A DNA stretch of 64,000 bases from Pseudomonas sp. B20(2017) (GCF_002113125.1 NZ_NEJP01000011.1:62001-126000), one strand, 5' to 3'; positions 51,749 through 60,604 are shown, numbered from the stretch's first letter. Program-made: numbers and translations. Notes: a model not told the origin generated them from the letters alone.

Positions 51749-54178
51749 ATGACCGCAATGCCATCGCCCCGTCCCGCCACGTTTGCGCTCAAAGCCCTGA
51801 ACCTGAGCCTGGCCCTGGCCTTCAGCGCACTGCTGCCGACCGCCGCCCACGCCGCCGACAGCGTCAGTGAAAGCGCCAGCCGCAGCGTCAACATCGGCCC
51901 CGGCCTGCTCAGCCATGTGCTGGCGCAATTTGCGGTCAGCGTCGGTGTGCCGCTGTCGTTCGATCCGGCGCAACTGGGCAATCGCCAGAGCCCCGGCCTG
52001 CAAGGCAGTTACACCGCGCAGAGCGGTTTTGCCCGGTTACTGGAAGGCAGCGGTTTCGAGCTGATCAGCACCGGCCACAACGGTTATACCGTCGCCCCGA
52101 AAGTTGTGGCGGACGGTGCGCTGGAACTGGGCGCCACCAACGTCAGCGCCCTGCGCGACGACAGCGGCGATACCTACGGCGGCGAGCAGGTCGCGCGCCG
52201 CGCGCAGATCGGCATGCTCGGCAACCAGGAGGTCAACGACCTGCCCTTCAGCGTCACCAGTTACACCGCCAAGACCATGGCCGATCAGCAGGCGCAAACC
52301 GTCGGCGATGTGTTGCTCAACGATGCCTCGGTGCGCCAGTCCAACGGCTTCGGCAACTTCTCGCAAATGTTCATGATCCGCGGCTTGCCGCTGGCCTCTG
52401 ATGACATTTCCTATAACGGCCTTTATGGCGTGCTGCCCCGGCAGATCATCGCCGTCGAGGCGCTGGACCGGGTCGAACTGTTCAAGGGCCCGAACGCCTT
52501 CGTCAACGGCGTGACCCCGAGCGGCAGCGGCATCGGTGGCGGGATCAACCTGCAACCCAAACGCGCGATGGACACGCCAACGCGCAGCGTCACCCTCGAC
52601 TACAGCGCCGACGGCCGGGTCGGCGGGCATCTGGATCTGGGCCAGCGCTTCGGCGAAGACAACCGCTTTGGCGCGCGGGTCAACCTGATGCAGCGCGAAG
52701 GCGACACCGCCGTCGATGACGAAGATCAGCGCTCGTCGCTGTTCAGCGTCGGCCTGGACTATCGCGGCGATCGCCTGCGGGTCTCGACCGATTTCGGTTA
52801 TCAGAAGCAGGTGATCAATCAGGGGCGCTCGGTGATCTATGTCGATTCGAGCCTGACAAAAGCCCCCAAGGTGCCGCACGCCAACGCCAGCTACGCCCAG
52901 AGTTGGAGCTACTCACAACTCGAAGACACCTTCGGCATGGCCCGCGCCGAATACGACCTCAACGACAACTGGACCGCCTACGTGTCCGGCGGCGCCAAGC
53001 ACACCCGCGAAAACGGCGTGTACTCGTCGCTGACCGTCACCGACCTCAACGGCAACGCCCGTGGCGGCATGCTCTATTCGCCACACGATGAAGACAATAA
53101 AAGCGCAATGGCCGGGCTCAACGGCCGCTTCGACACCGGCCCCGTCACGCACCAGTTGAACCTCGGCTGGGCGGGCATCTGGGGCGAGCAACGCTCGGCG
53201 TTCGAAACCATCGGCGCGGCCGGGCGCTACAGCACCAACCTGTACAACGTCACCGACAAACCGCGCCCGACGCCAACCTCGTTTGCCAGCGACATCAACG
53301 ACCCGCGCATCACCGGCAAGAACATCCTGCGCAGCGAGGCGATTTCCGACACCCTCGGTTTCGTCGATGACCGCATCCTGCTGACCCTCGGCGTGCGCCG
53401 CCAGGCACTGAAAGTCGACGGCTGGAGCACCGCCACCGGCGCCCGCACCTCCAGCTATGAAGAATCGATCACCACCCCGGTCTACGGCCTGGTGATCAAG
53501 CCGTGGGAACACGTGTCGTTCTACGCCAACCGCATCGAAGGCCTGGCCAAGGGCCCGACGCCGCCGACCACGGCAATCAACCGCGACGAAACCTTCGCCC
53601 CGGTGCGCAGCAAACAGATCGAGGCCGGCGTGCGGCTGGACATGGGCAGCTACGGCGCCAACCTCGGCGTCTATCGCATCGAGCAACCGTCGAGCTACAC
53701 CCAGGACGGGATCTTCCGGGTCGACGGCCAGCAGACCAACAAAGGCGTGGAACTCAACGTCTACGGCGAACCACTCGACGGCCTGCGCCTGCTCAGCGGC
53801 GCGACCGTGATGAAGACTGAACTGGAAGGCAGCAGCAACGGCGTGAATGACGGCAACCGCGCCGTCGGGGTACCGCGCTTCCAGTTCAACCTCGGTGCCG
53901 ACTGGGACGTTCCGGGCCTCGAAGGCGCCGCCCTCAGCGCGCGGATGTTGCGCACTGGCGGTCAGTACCTGAACGCGGCGAACACCCAGAGCATTCCGGC
54001 GTGGAACCGCTTCGACCTCGGCTCACGCTATGCCTTCAAACTGGATGAAAAGCAGATCACCCTGCGGGCCAATCTGGAGAACGTCGCCAACGAAGCCTAT
54101 TGGGCTTCGGCCAACGGCGGTTACCTGACTCAGGGCACGCCGCGTACGCTGAAGGTTTCGGCCACCGTGGACTTCTGA
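51749..54178 (+). CDS. TonB-dependent siderophore receptor with STN signalling domain
   Basis: 809 residues from ATG at 51749 (AGGAACACCGA upstream). Signal peptide to ~36; STN domain ~45-115 (V-N-I-G-P-G-L-L-S-H-V-L-A-Q-F, A-R-L-L-E-G-S-G-F-E-L); plug with L-P-F-S-V-T-S-Y-T-A-K-T-M and M-I-R-G-L-P-L; barrel with V-E-L-F-K-G-P-N-A-F-V-N-G and a terminal Phe. The FhuE/FpvA-like plug suggests a hydroxamate or related xenosiderophore; which one cannot be read from sequence. It is 99 bp after the FecR gene. Confidence 0.87.
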   Translation: MTAMPSPRPATFALKALNLSLALAFSALLPTAAHAADSVSESASRSVNIGPGLLSHVLAQFAVSVGVPLSFDPAQLGNRQSPGLQGSYTAQSGFARLLEGSGFELISTGHNGYTVAPKVVADGALELGATNVSALRDDSGDTYGGEQVARRAQIGMLGNQEVNDLPFSVTSYTAKTMADQQAQTVGDVLLNDASVRQSNGFGNFSQMFMIRGLPLASDDISYNGLYGVLPRQIIAVEALDRVELFKGPNAFVNGVTPSGSGIGGGINLQPKRAMDTPTRSVTLDYSADGRVGGHLDLGQRFGEDNRFGARVNLMQREGDTAVDDEDQRSSLFSVGLDYRGDRLRVSTDFGYQKQVINQGRSVIYVDSSLTKAPKVPHANASYAQSWSYSQLEDTFGMARAEYDLNDNWTAYVSGGAKHTRENGVYSSLTVTDLNGNARGGMLYSPHDEDNKSAMAGLNGRFDTGPVTHQLNLGWAGIWGEQRSAFETIGAAGRYSTNLYNVTDKPRPTPTSFASDINDPRITGKNILRSEAISDTLGFVDDRILLTLGVRRQALKVDGWSTATGARTSSYEESITTPVYGLVIKPWEHVSFYANRIEGLAKGPTPPTTAINRDETFAPVRSKQIEAGVRLDMGSYGANLGVYRIEQPSSYTQDGIFRVDGQQTNKGVELNVYGEPLDGLRLLSGATVMKTELEGSSNGVNDGNRAVGVPRFQFNLGADWDVPGLEGAALSARMLRTGGQYLNAANTQSIPAWNRFDLGSRYAFKLDEKQITLRANLENVANEAYWASANGGYLTQGTPRTLKVSATVDF

Positions 54179-54255
54179 CCGCTCGTCATCCGGCCGGCAC
54201 CAAGGGTTCGGCGCGTCTGACCAATATCAGGTGATCCCCTTTCCGGAGACAGACC

Positions 54256-54546
54256 ATGATGACGCGCAAACTCACCTCGCTGTTGCTGATCGGCCTGCTG
54301 GCCAGCGGTTCGGCCGCCACGTTCGCGGCCAACGACGGCGCCGATGCCACGGGCACCAAATCCGGCTCCACCAGTGGTTCACAAATGCCGCCCGACAACA
54401 CACCGGGCTCGCCGTCCGGCGGCAGCGGTGCGGGTGGCGGCACCGGCACCAATGGCGGCGCCAGCGGTTCGGGCTCGGGAGCTGGAGGTGGTACCGGTTC
54501 GGCCGGTGGCGGTACGGGCGGTGCCGGCGGTGGCACGGGCGGCTGA
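54256..54546 (+). CDS. Small secreted Gly/Ser-rich protein
   Basis: 96 residues. Signal peptide ~1-25 (ends T-F-A-A) and a mature region of almost only Gly, Ser, Thr, Ala, with short runs G-A-G-G-G-T-G and G-G-G-T-G-G. CCGGAGACAGACC precedes two successive ATG codons; the second could also start. No cysteine for lipidation. The frame opposite it is proline-rich by mirror coding and not real. Function unknown; it is 77 bp after the TonB receptor and may be co-transcribed. Confidence 0.65.
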   Translation: MMTRKLTSLLLIGLLASGSAATFAANDGADATGTKSGSTSGSQMPPDNTPGSPSGGSGAGGGTGTNGGASGSGSGAGGGTGSAGGGTGGAGGGTGG

Positions 54547-54607
54547 ACGAACAAGAGCAGGTCATGGTGAAGACCATGGCCTGTGGCTGAACCCGATTGG
54601 TTTTTTG

Positions 54608-56179
54608 TCAGCGATCCGAGCGCAGCAATTCGCCGAGGCCGACGTCCATCGACAACACGGCCGCGCGATTGCGGCCGGCGTTCTTGGCCTGATACAGCGC
54701 CGCATCGGCACGCTGGATGAACAGCTCCGGGCTGTCGTTGCCCAGCGGAATGAAGGAATAGCAGCCCAGGCTCACCGTGAGATAACCGGTGGGCGAGCCG
54801 CTGTGGGTGATGTGTTTGTCCATGACGCTGCGGCGAATCTGCCCGGCAATTGCCAACGCGCCGTTGATGTCGGTGTCCGGCAGCAACACCGCGAACTCTT
54901 CACCGCCATAGCGTACCGCCAGATCGGATTTGCGCTGGCAGCAGTTTTTCACCACCTGCGCGACCTGCGTCAGGCAATGGTCGCCGGCCACATGGCCGTA
55001 GGCGTCGTTGTAGCTTTTGAAAAAATCGATATCGAGCATGATCAGGCTGACCGGACTCGACTGCCGTGCGCCCCGGGCAAACTCTACCTCCAGCGAACGC
55101 TCGAACAGGCGCCGGTTGGCCAGCCCGGTCAAACTGTCGTGGGTGGCGATCTGCTCCAGCGCCCGCTGGGCCTTGCGCAGGTTTTTCTCGATCCGCTCGC
55201 CATCGCGCACCTGATGAATGAACACCCAGCCGAACAGCCCCACGCCGAGCATCACCAGCGCCACGATCACGCTGGACTGGAACGCCCGGTCATGCCAGCC
55301 CTGAAGAATCGTGTCCCGCGACGAAGAGGCGGCCACCACCAGCGGATAACTTTCCAGCTGCCGGTAACCGTAAAGGCGCGTCACGCCGTCGACCACTGAA
55401 TCGATCATCGCCGTGCCAGCAGAGGCATTGGGCAGCAGCTTCCCGTAGATCTCGCCCTTGGCCAGCGAGGTGCCGATCAGAGACTCGTCGAACGGCCGAC
55501 GGGCGAGCAAGGTGCCGTCGGTCAGGCCGAGGAACATGGTGCCGTTGTCGTCCAGGCTGAAGCTTTTGAAGAACTGGTCGAAGTAGGACATCTTGATCCC
55601 GGCCAGCAACACGCCCTGGAAGTTGCCGGCATGGTCGTTCACCCGTTTCGAGATCGGGATGATCCACTCGCCGTTCTCACGGCTGCGGATCGCCGGGCCG
55701 ATATGCGCCACGCTCGACACGTTCTGCTGGTGAAACTTGAAGTACTCGCGATCCGCCACGCCGTTGCCGCGCGGCAGATCCGGGAACGAGGTAATCACCC
55801 ACTGACCATCGCGATCGAACAGAAACAGCCCGTGCAACTGCTCCAGTTGCTGCACCCGTCGGGCGAAGGTTTTCTGCAGACGCGGCTTCTGCGTCGTGCC
55901 GTAGCCATCGTCCTGAATCCAGTCGACGAGGCTGGTCATGACCAGATCAGCCGCCTGAAAGGTGTCTTCGGCCTGCTGCGCCATGGCCCGGGTCAGGTTC
56001 GCCGACGACATCTGCGCGGTCGCCAGATCCTGGCGCCGCGACTGCTCGATCTGCAAATACAGCAAACCGGACAGGCTCAGACACACCGCAACGATGAACA
56101 ACACCGCCGCCTTGCGCAGGGGCAAACGCTTGAGGGTGCCGCCGGGGGCCTGGTGCGGATCGTGAATGGGGATAGGCAA
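54608..56179 (-). CDS. Membrane diguanylate cyclase with Cache sensor and GGDEF domain
   Basis: 523 residues assuming the TTG at 56177-56179 (AGGACACGC upstream); the frame remains open further and no ATG or GTG is available near the start. Helix 1 ~23-44 (A-A-V-L-F-I-V-A-V-C-L-S-L-S-G), a periplasmic Cache domain (D-R-E-Y-F-K-F-H-Q, I-S-K-R-V), helix 2 near 300-318, then GGDEF with active site R-Y-G-G-E-E-F and inhibitory I-site R-K-S-D five residues before it. It makes c-di-GMP, promoting biofilm formation. No EAL domain. Confidence 0.85.
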   Translation of the reverse strand: MPIPIHDPHQAPGGTLKRLPLRKAAVLFIVAVCLSLSGLLYLQIEQSRRQDLATAQMSSANLTRAMAQQAEDTFQAADLVMTSLVDWIQDDGYGTTQKPRLQKTFARRVQQLEQLHGLFLFDRDGQWVITSFPDLPRGNGVADREYFKFHQQNVSSVAHIGPAIRSRENGEWIIPISKRVNDHAGNFQGVLLAGIKMSYFDQFFKSFSLDDNGTMFLGLTDGTLLARRPFDESLIGTSLAKGEIYGKLLPNASAGTAMIDSVVDGVTRLYGYRQLESYPLVVAASSSRDTILQGWHDRAFQSSVIVALVMLGVGLFGWVFIHQVRDGERIEKNLRKAQRALEQIATHDSLTGLANRRLFERSLEVEFARGARQSSPVSLIMLDIDFFKSYNDAYGHVAGDHCLTQVAQVVKNCCQRKSDLAVRYGGEEFAVLLPDTDINGALAIAGQIRRSVMDKHITHSGSPTGYLTVSLGCYSFIPLGNDSPELFIQRADAALYQAKNAGRNRAAVLSMDVGLGELLRSDR

Positions 56180-56368
56180 AAGCGTGTCCTGGGCAGGTAC
56201 GACAGGGGCAAAGGCCCGAAACCCTTGTTTTTTGTGAGCGTAGCCCACCGGGTTGTGTGGGGCAACCAAGTGCCACCGCGACAATCCCGACCCTGTTGCT
56301 ATCGGCGCGCAGGGCAATTGGATGACCTGCCGCGCGAATTATTTTTGCCTGCCCGTTTTTTGCCCGCA

Positions 56369-57142
56369 TCAGCCCTGACGGGCCAACCGCCGCATCGCAC
56401 TGTGCAGATGCGCCCGCGCACTTTCCGGATCGCCCTCGCGCATCTGCTCGTACGCCCGTTGCGCAACCGCGTGCGGCACCGGTTTCAACACCCGTTGCGT
56501 GGCCATCGCCAGCAGTTGTACTTGGGCGGCACGCTCCAGGTAATACAGATCGTCCCATGCTTCGGCGATGGTCGGCGCCGCGACAATCACCCCGTGATTT
56601 TTCAGGAACAGAATGTCGGCCTCGCCCATGACTCCGGCGATCCGGTCGCCTTCACGCTCGTCCAGCGCCAGCCCGTTGTAATGCTCGTCCACCGCCGTGC
56701 GCCCGTAGAACTTCAGCGCGGTCTGACTCAACCACAACAGCGGCGGCCCTTCCAGCAGGCACAACGCGGTCGCGTTCGGCATGTGGGTGTGGAACGCGAC
56801 TTTCACCCGAGGCAGCCGCTGGTGCAGGCGCGCGTGAATATAGAAAGCAGTGGCCTCCGGCTGGCCCTCGCCGTCCACCACGTTGCCGTCGAAGTCGCAG
56901 ACCAGCAGGTTGTGCGCCGTCACTTCGGAAAACGCATAGCCGTAGGGATTGACCAGAAACAGGTCATCGTGTCCCGGCAACATTGCCGAAAAGTGATTGC
57001 AGATCCCCTCCTCCAGCCCGTGCAGCGCCGCCAGTTGAAAGCACGCCGCCAGCTCTTGGCGGGCGGTGATGATGGCTTCGCTGTCGAGGTTCAACGAGCC
57101 GAAATGCGCGGGTCGGGCGCTGCCGGTAAGGATATGGGCCAT
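56369..57142 (-). CDS. Class II aldolase/adducin-family protein
   Basis: 257 residues from ATG at 57140-57142 with AAGGAG upstream. Metal ligands His118 and His120 (V-A-F-H-T-H-M-P) and His183 (L-K-N-H-G-V) are present, as in fuculose-phosphate aldolase-type enzymes; E-E-G-I-C-N-H-F-S stands at the phosphate/substrate loop. Substrate unknown. The HAD-family gene ends 17 bp upstream, so the two are an operon, divergent from a LysR regulator. Confidence 0.83.
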   Translation of the reverse strand: MAHILTGSARPAHFGSLNLDSEAIITARQELAACFQLAALHGLEEGICNHFSAMLPGHDDLFLVNPYGYAFSEVTAHNLLVCDFDGNVVDGEGQPEATAFYIHARLHQRLPRVKVAFHTHMPNATALCLLEGPPLLWLSQTALKFYGRTAVDEHYNGLALDEREGDRIAGVMGEADILFLKNHGVIVAAPTIAEAWDDLYYLERAAQVQLLAMATQRVLKPVPHAVAQRAYEQMREGDPESARAHLHSAMRRLARQG

Positions 57143-57158
57143 AGCGAAACTCCTTTTA

Positions 57159-57863
57159 TTACCAGCCGAGGGACGCGAACAGCGGGAGCACTTCGTCCAA
57201 CGTGTTGAGGATGGCGTCGGGCCGATAGTCCGGCAGCAACTGACGACCGGTCCCGCGATCGATCCATACGCAGCGAAAATGCATGTCGCGGGCCGCCGTG
57301 TGGTCGAGCATCGGGCTGGCGCAGATGTGCACCACCTGATCGCGGCTGACGCCCAATTGCTCATGAGCGTAGTCGAACAGCCTCGGCGCCGGTTTGTAGG
57401 CGCCGGCCTGTTGCGCGGTGATCACCCGGTCGATGTGACCACCGAGTTGAGCGACGTTGCCGGCGATGATGTCGTCATCGGTGTTGGAGACGATGCACAG
57501 CTTGAAACCCTTGGCCTTGAGCTGCGCGAGGGTCTCGACGACTTCGGGAAACGGCGGCATCTGCGGGATCGCGGTGGCCAGACGCTGACTGTCTTCGCTG
57601 GCACTCGCCAGGCCCAGTTCTTCCAGGGCCAGTTGCAGGCCGAGGGTGCTCAGCTCGCGAAACGAGCGGTGCGGCGGCGTCTGTTCCAGGCGATGTTCGT
57701 GGCGGTCGTAGACCTTGATCAGGCGCCCGGCGTCAACCCGGTGCTCGCCCTTCTCGCTCAGGATCCGTTCGGCCACGGCGCGCAGGCCTTCGTCCCATTG
57801 AATCAAGGTGCCGTAGCAATCGAAGGTCAGCCATTGCGGGCGCGGTGTGTTGATCAAGGTCAT
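57159..57863 (-). CDS. HAD hydrolase, haloacid-dehalogenase type II-like
   Basis: 234 residues from ATG at 57861-57863. Nucleophile Asp15 in L-T-F-D-C-Y-G-T-L, motif II V-S-N-T (Ser126, Asn127), Lys157 in A-G-A-Y-K-P-A-P, and the motif around I-C-A-S-P-M-L-D. The D-x-Y-G-T-L form of motif I is that of L-2-haloacid dehalogenases rather than phosphatases. It may dehalogenate or dephosphorylate a substrate of the aldolase encoded next. Seen conserved residues complete; substrate unknown. Confidence 0.83.
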   Translation of the reverse strand: MTLINTPRPQWLTFDCYGTLIQWDEGLRAVAERILSEKGEHRVDAGRLIKVYDRHEHRLEQTPPHRSFRELSTLGLQLALEELGLASASEDSQRLATAIPQMPPFPEVVETLAQLKAKGFKLCIVSNTDDDIIAGNVAQLGGHIDRVITAQQAGAYKPAPRLFDYAHEQLGVSRDQVVHICASPMLDHTAARDMHFRCVWIDRGTGRQLLPDYRPDAILNTLDEVLPLFASLGW

Positions 57864-57973
57864 GGGGGCATTCCTCTGCAAGTGAGGGCTTCAGCTTATG
57901 AACTTGGGGTGATAGTGTGAAATTAAATAAATAGCCAACCGTCAGTTGCCAAGCAAATATCGAGACCGCCGCC

Positions 57974-58831
57974 ATGCTGGATCTGGAACTGCTGAAAACC
58001 TTCGTCTGCGTGGTCGATGAAGGCAGCTTCACCCGCGCCGCCGAACGCGTCCACCGCACCCAATCCACGGTCAGCCAACAGGTGCGCAAACTCGAAGACC
58101 TGGTCGGCCACGCCCTGCTGTTGCGCGACCGCACCGGGCTGAACGTCAGCGTCACCGAGCACGGCGAACTGCTGATCCACTACGCCCGCCGCCTGCTGGC
58201 CTTGTCCGCCGAGGCCAGCGAAGCACTGGCCAGCGACCTGGATCTGGAGATCCTGCGCATCGGTATGCCGGAAGATTTCGACGCCCGGCGTATGGCGCTG
58301 ATCCTCGCGGGTTTTACCCGCAGCCACCCGCAAGCGCGGCTGGAAACCGTCAGCGGCATGAGCCTCGACTTGCGCCAACGCCTCGACAGCGGAGAAATCG
58401 ACATCGCCCTGATCAAACGCGAACCCGACAGCGGCCCGGCCTGGGCGACCTGGCCGGAACGACTGGTTTGGGTCAAGGGTGCTGAGTTCGACTCATCCAG
58501 TGGCGTGTTACCGCTGGCATTGTTTCCCCAGGGCTGCCTGTACCGACAACGGGCAATCCGCCTGCTCGACGTGGCGCAACGCCCATGGCGTGTGGCCTTC
58601 GGCAGCCACAGCCTGACCGGCATTCAAGCGGCGGTGGCCTCCGGGCTCGGGGTTTCGGTGCTGCCGGCGTCGGCGGTGTTGCCGGAGCATCGGGTGTGCA
58701 CGGACTTGCCACCATTGCCGCCGACGGAGCTGGCGCTGGTCAGCCGCGAAGGGGTGTTGAGTGGATTGCAGCGAGGGTTGGTGGAGTTTCTGCGGGGGGA
58801 ATTGGGGGTGGATGCGGGGGGATTTGCTTGA
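57974..58831 (+). CDS. LysR-family transcriptional regulator
   Basis: 285 residues. N-terminal helix-turn-helix L-L-K-T-F-V-C-V-V-D-E-G-S-F-T-R-A-A-E-R-V-H-R-T-Q-S-T-V-S-Q-Q; C-terminal substrate-binding domain with S-G-L-G-V-S-V-L-P-A-S-A-V. It is divergent from the HAD-aldolase operon with 110 bp between starts and is its likely regulator. It ends 20 bp before the convergent lipoprotein gene. Confidence 0.88.
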   Translation: MLDLELLKTFVCVVDEGSFTRAAERVHRTQSTVSQQVRKLEDLVGHALLLRDRTGLNVSVTEHGELLIHYARRLLALSAEASEALASDLDLEILRIGMPEDFDARRMALILAGFTRSHPQARLETVSGMSLDLRQRLDSGEIDIALIKREPDSGPAWATWPERLVWVKGAEFDSSSGVLPLALFPQGCLYRQRAIRLLDVAQRPWRVAFGSHSLTGIQAAVASGLGVSVLPASAVLPEHRVCTDLPPLPPTELALVSREGVLSGLQRGLVEFLRGELGVDAGGFA

Positions 58832-58851
58832 TCCCCCAAATGGCGCTGAGC

Positions 58852-59373
58852 TCAGGGCTTGTTGACTTCGCGCAGCAGGTCTGCGACCGGGAGGCTCATG
58901 GTGTTTGAGTAGTAGGGTTTGTAGCCCCAAGCGGTAATGACGACTTTGCAGGGGACCTGGAGCTTTCCGGACAACAGGCCATTCAACTCCTGAGTTGAAA
59001 GAAATTCCTGAGTTGAACCGTTATTTACGGTCTGCCTTAAAGTTGCACTCGTCACGTAGTTGTATTTCCCACCTGCCTTGTTGGCCTCATCTACATCAAT
59101 CAGTCCGTACGCCGAATACCTGAAGCGGTTAGTGATAGAGAAGTCCTGATCGTCACCCAGCGCACATTTCAGAGTTGTCGAAGCGGCGCCTTCCCTCATT
59201 CCTCTCCCAAACAGATCCAAAAGATTTACATCAGAGCCGTAGTAAATTTCGTAATACAGGCCGTTGGGCTTTCTCTCTATCGCCAGAAAATTGAGATTTG
59301 CAGGCTGGACCGTATGGTTTTTAGCGCAGGCTGAACACAAGGTAATCAGTAGAAGTAAAAGAGCGTTTTTCAT
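58852..59373 (-). CDS. Lipoprotein, putative immunity protein of the T6SS lipase
   Basis: 173 residues from ATG at 59371-59373, one base after the lipase stop (TGA-T-ATG), hence translationally coupled. Lipoprotein signal: M-K-N-A-L-L-L-L-L-I-T-L-C-S-A-C, lipidated Cys at 16. The mature part is strand-rich without a family I recognise (Y-Y-E-I-Y-Y-G-S-D-V-N-L-L, A-S-T-T-L-K-C-A-L-G-D-D). Known immunity proteins to T6SS lipases are periplasmic lipoproteins encoded right after the effector. A long in-frame extension upstream overlaps the lipase gene and is not used. Lower GC than flanking genes. Confidence 0.68.
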   Translation of the reverse strand: MKNALLLLLITLCSACAKNHTVQPANLNFLAIERKPNGLYYEIYYGSDVNLLDLFGRGMREGAASTTLKCALGDDQDFSITNRFRYSAYGLIDVDEANKAGGKYNYVTSATLRQTVNNGSTQEFLSTQELNGLLSGKLQVPCKVVITAWGYKPYYSNTMSLPVADLLREVNKP

Positions 59374-59374
59374 A

Positions 59375-60103
59375 TCAGCAAACGTCCTTGTTGATAGCTT
59401 CAAACATAAGGTCACTGGCTGACTTTCCCTGAGCGATGGGCCTGGTGAACATCGCTTGGGCATTGGCGTGGTTCGTATCCATATTCACATTGACATTGGG
59501 TCCACTGACCACTTGCCACTTCTCTCCAAAGTCGGCTACCGAATCGGACTGATCGGGCCTCGAGGGTGTGGCTTTGATATTGATCCAATAATCGGCCACC
59601 GGCGTCGGTTTCTCTCCGTATATATCAGATCCCAGCCACACCAGAGTGCCCTCCCCCACAGGATCCAGCGTTACCAACATATTGATCCTGTATCCCCACT
59701 CAGACATGACACGGGTCAAGTGGGCTCCGTTCCATCCACCCAAACTATGGCCCACTATATAGATAGGGCAGGATTTATAAGGAATCAGGTTCAGAACATA
59801 TTTCTGAATATCCTTCTTCCCCCGAACCTCGTTGTACCCAAGCCACTCGGATTTATACTTGCCCTCTTTTTCCAGCTTACCGTTTCGATCATCAAAGCCA
59901 GATTTAGCTTGGTTAACGTTTTCAAAGGGGCCGGAAAAGTAATAGCTCTCCTTGTCACCCGCCCCGCCGATAAAAAAAACAACCGCCTTGGTACTCTCCA
60001 CCGGAACAGCCTTCACACTGACATCCTTCTTGTCCGTCAGCGTATGTTCCTTGTGCAGCTTGTAATTGTTGCCTTTCTCGCACGTGACCGTTTCCGCACC
60101 CAT
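59375..60103 (-). CDS. Alpha/beta hydrolase (lipase-like), putative T6SS effector
   Basis: 242 residues, no signal peptide. A Ser-Asp-His triad is readable: Ser120 in I-V-G-H-S-L-G-G-W, Asp147 in V-T-L-D-P-V-G, His212 in D-T-N-H-A-N. Residues 40-50 (A-V-V-F-F-I-G-G-A-G-D) supply the first strand and oxyanion loop. It lies three bases after a PAAR gene and one base before a lipoprotein gene, the order of PAAR-effector-immunity cassettes, so it is likely delivered by a type VI system into the periplasm of a rival. Not obviously one of the described Tle1-Tle5 families. Visibly lower GC than the surroundings. Confidence 0.72.
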   Translation of the reverse strand: MGAETVTCEKGNNYKLHKEHTLTDKKDVSVKAVPVESTKAVVFFIGGAGDKESYYFSGPFENVNQAKSGFDDRNGKLEKEGKYKSEWLGYNEVRGKKDIQKYVLNLIPYKSCPIYIVGHSLGGWNGAHLTRVMSEWGYRINMLVTLDPVGEGTLVWLGSDIYGEKPTPVADYWINIKATPSRPDQSDSVADFGEKWQVVSGPNVNVNMDTNHANAQAMFTRPIAQGKSASDLMFEAINKDVC

Positions 60104-60106
60104 GCC

Positions 60107-60604
60107 TCATTCCTCCAGAAACAGTTTGATGGTTTCCGGAAGGTGCGAACTGATCGTGTGGGTAAAACCGGCGGCGTCAGACACGCCGTGCTCCATCCGA
60201 CCGTCCGCGCGCTGAATCATGTACGGATGATTCGGCATCGGTTCGCCGGTCGTGTCGTTCACCAACTGCAACTTGTCGGTGAAGTGCACCGGCATTGGCA
60301 GCAGGCCGCTGAAAGGGGCGTTCACCACGGTATCGCCGATGATCACGGTGCCAGATCCACCGATGACCACATTCCCATGCCCACCGGTACTGTCCAGGGT
60401 GGCGGCGTTCAGGCCATTGATAAAAACCGTCGAGGCAACGCCACCGGTAATCGGACTGCCGCACGCCGACTTGTCGGTCATTCGCGCAGCGGGCAGCCCG
60501 TCGAAATTCACATTCGGTGAACCGCTGACAATCGGGTTGGTGCCATGCCCCGGCAATGGGCAAGCGGTCGGGTCGGTCACTCGGGCAGCGGGTTTTCCGC
60601 TCAT
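60107..60604 (-). CDS. PAAR-domain T6SS spike-tip protein with C-terminal extension
   Basis: 165 residues. The first ~95 are a PAAR domain (K-P-A-A-R-V-T-D at the N-terminus, G-L-P-A-A-R-M-T-D-K-S-A-C-G, glycine-rich V-V-I-G-G-S-G-T-V-I-I-G-D). The last ~65 (from N-D-T-T-G-E-P-M-P-N-H-P-Y, then H-G-V-S-D-A-A-G-F-T-H) look like a small beta-sandwich that may dock the effector. PAAR caps the VgrG spike and carries effectors. No vgrG, hcp or tss gene is in this window, so the cassette is an orphan. Confidence 0.85.
   Translation of the reverse strand: MSGKPAARVTDPTACPLPGHGTNPIVSGSPNVNFDGLPAARMTDKSACGSPITGGVASTVFINGLNAATLDSTGGHGNVVIGGSGTVIIGDTVVNAPFSGLLPMPVHFTDKLQLVNDTTGEPMPNHPYMIQRADGRMEHGVSDAAGFTHTISSHLPETIKLFLEE

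Noticed and set aside
54186..54554. Proline-rich 122-codon frame on the minus strand
   Set aside because: Mirror of the Gly/Ser-rich secreted protein; the plus frame has a signal peptide and a ribosome site.
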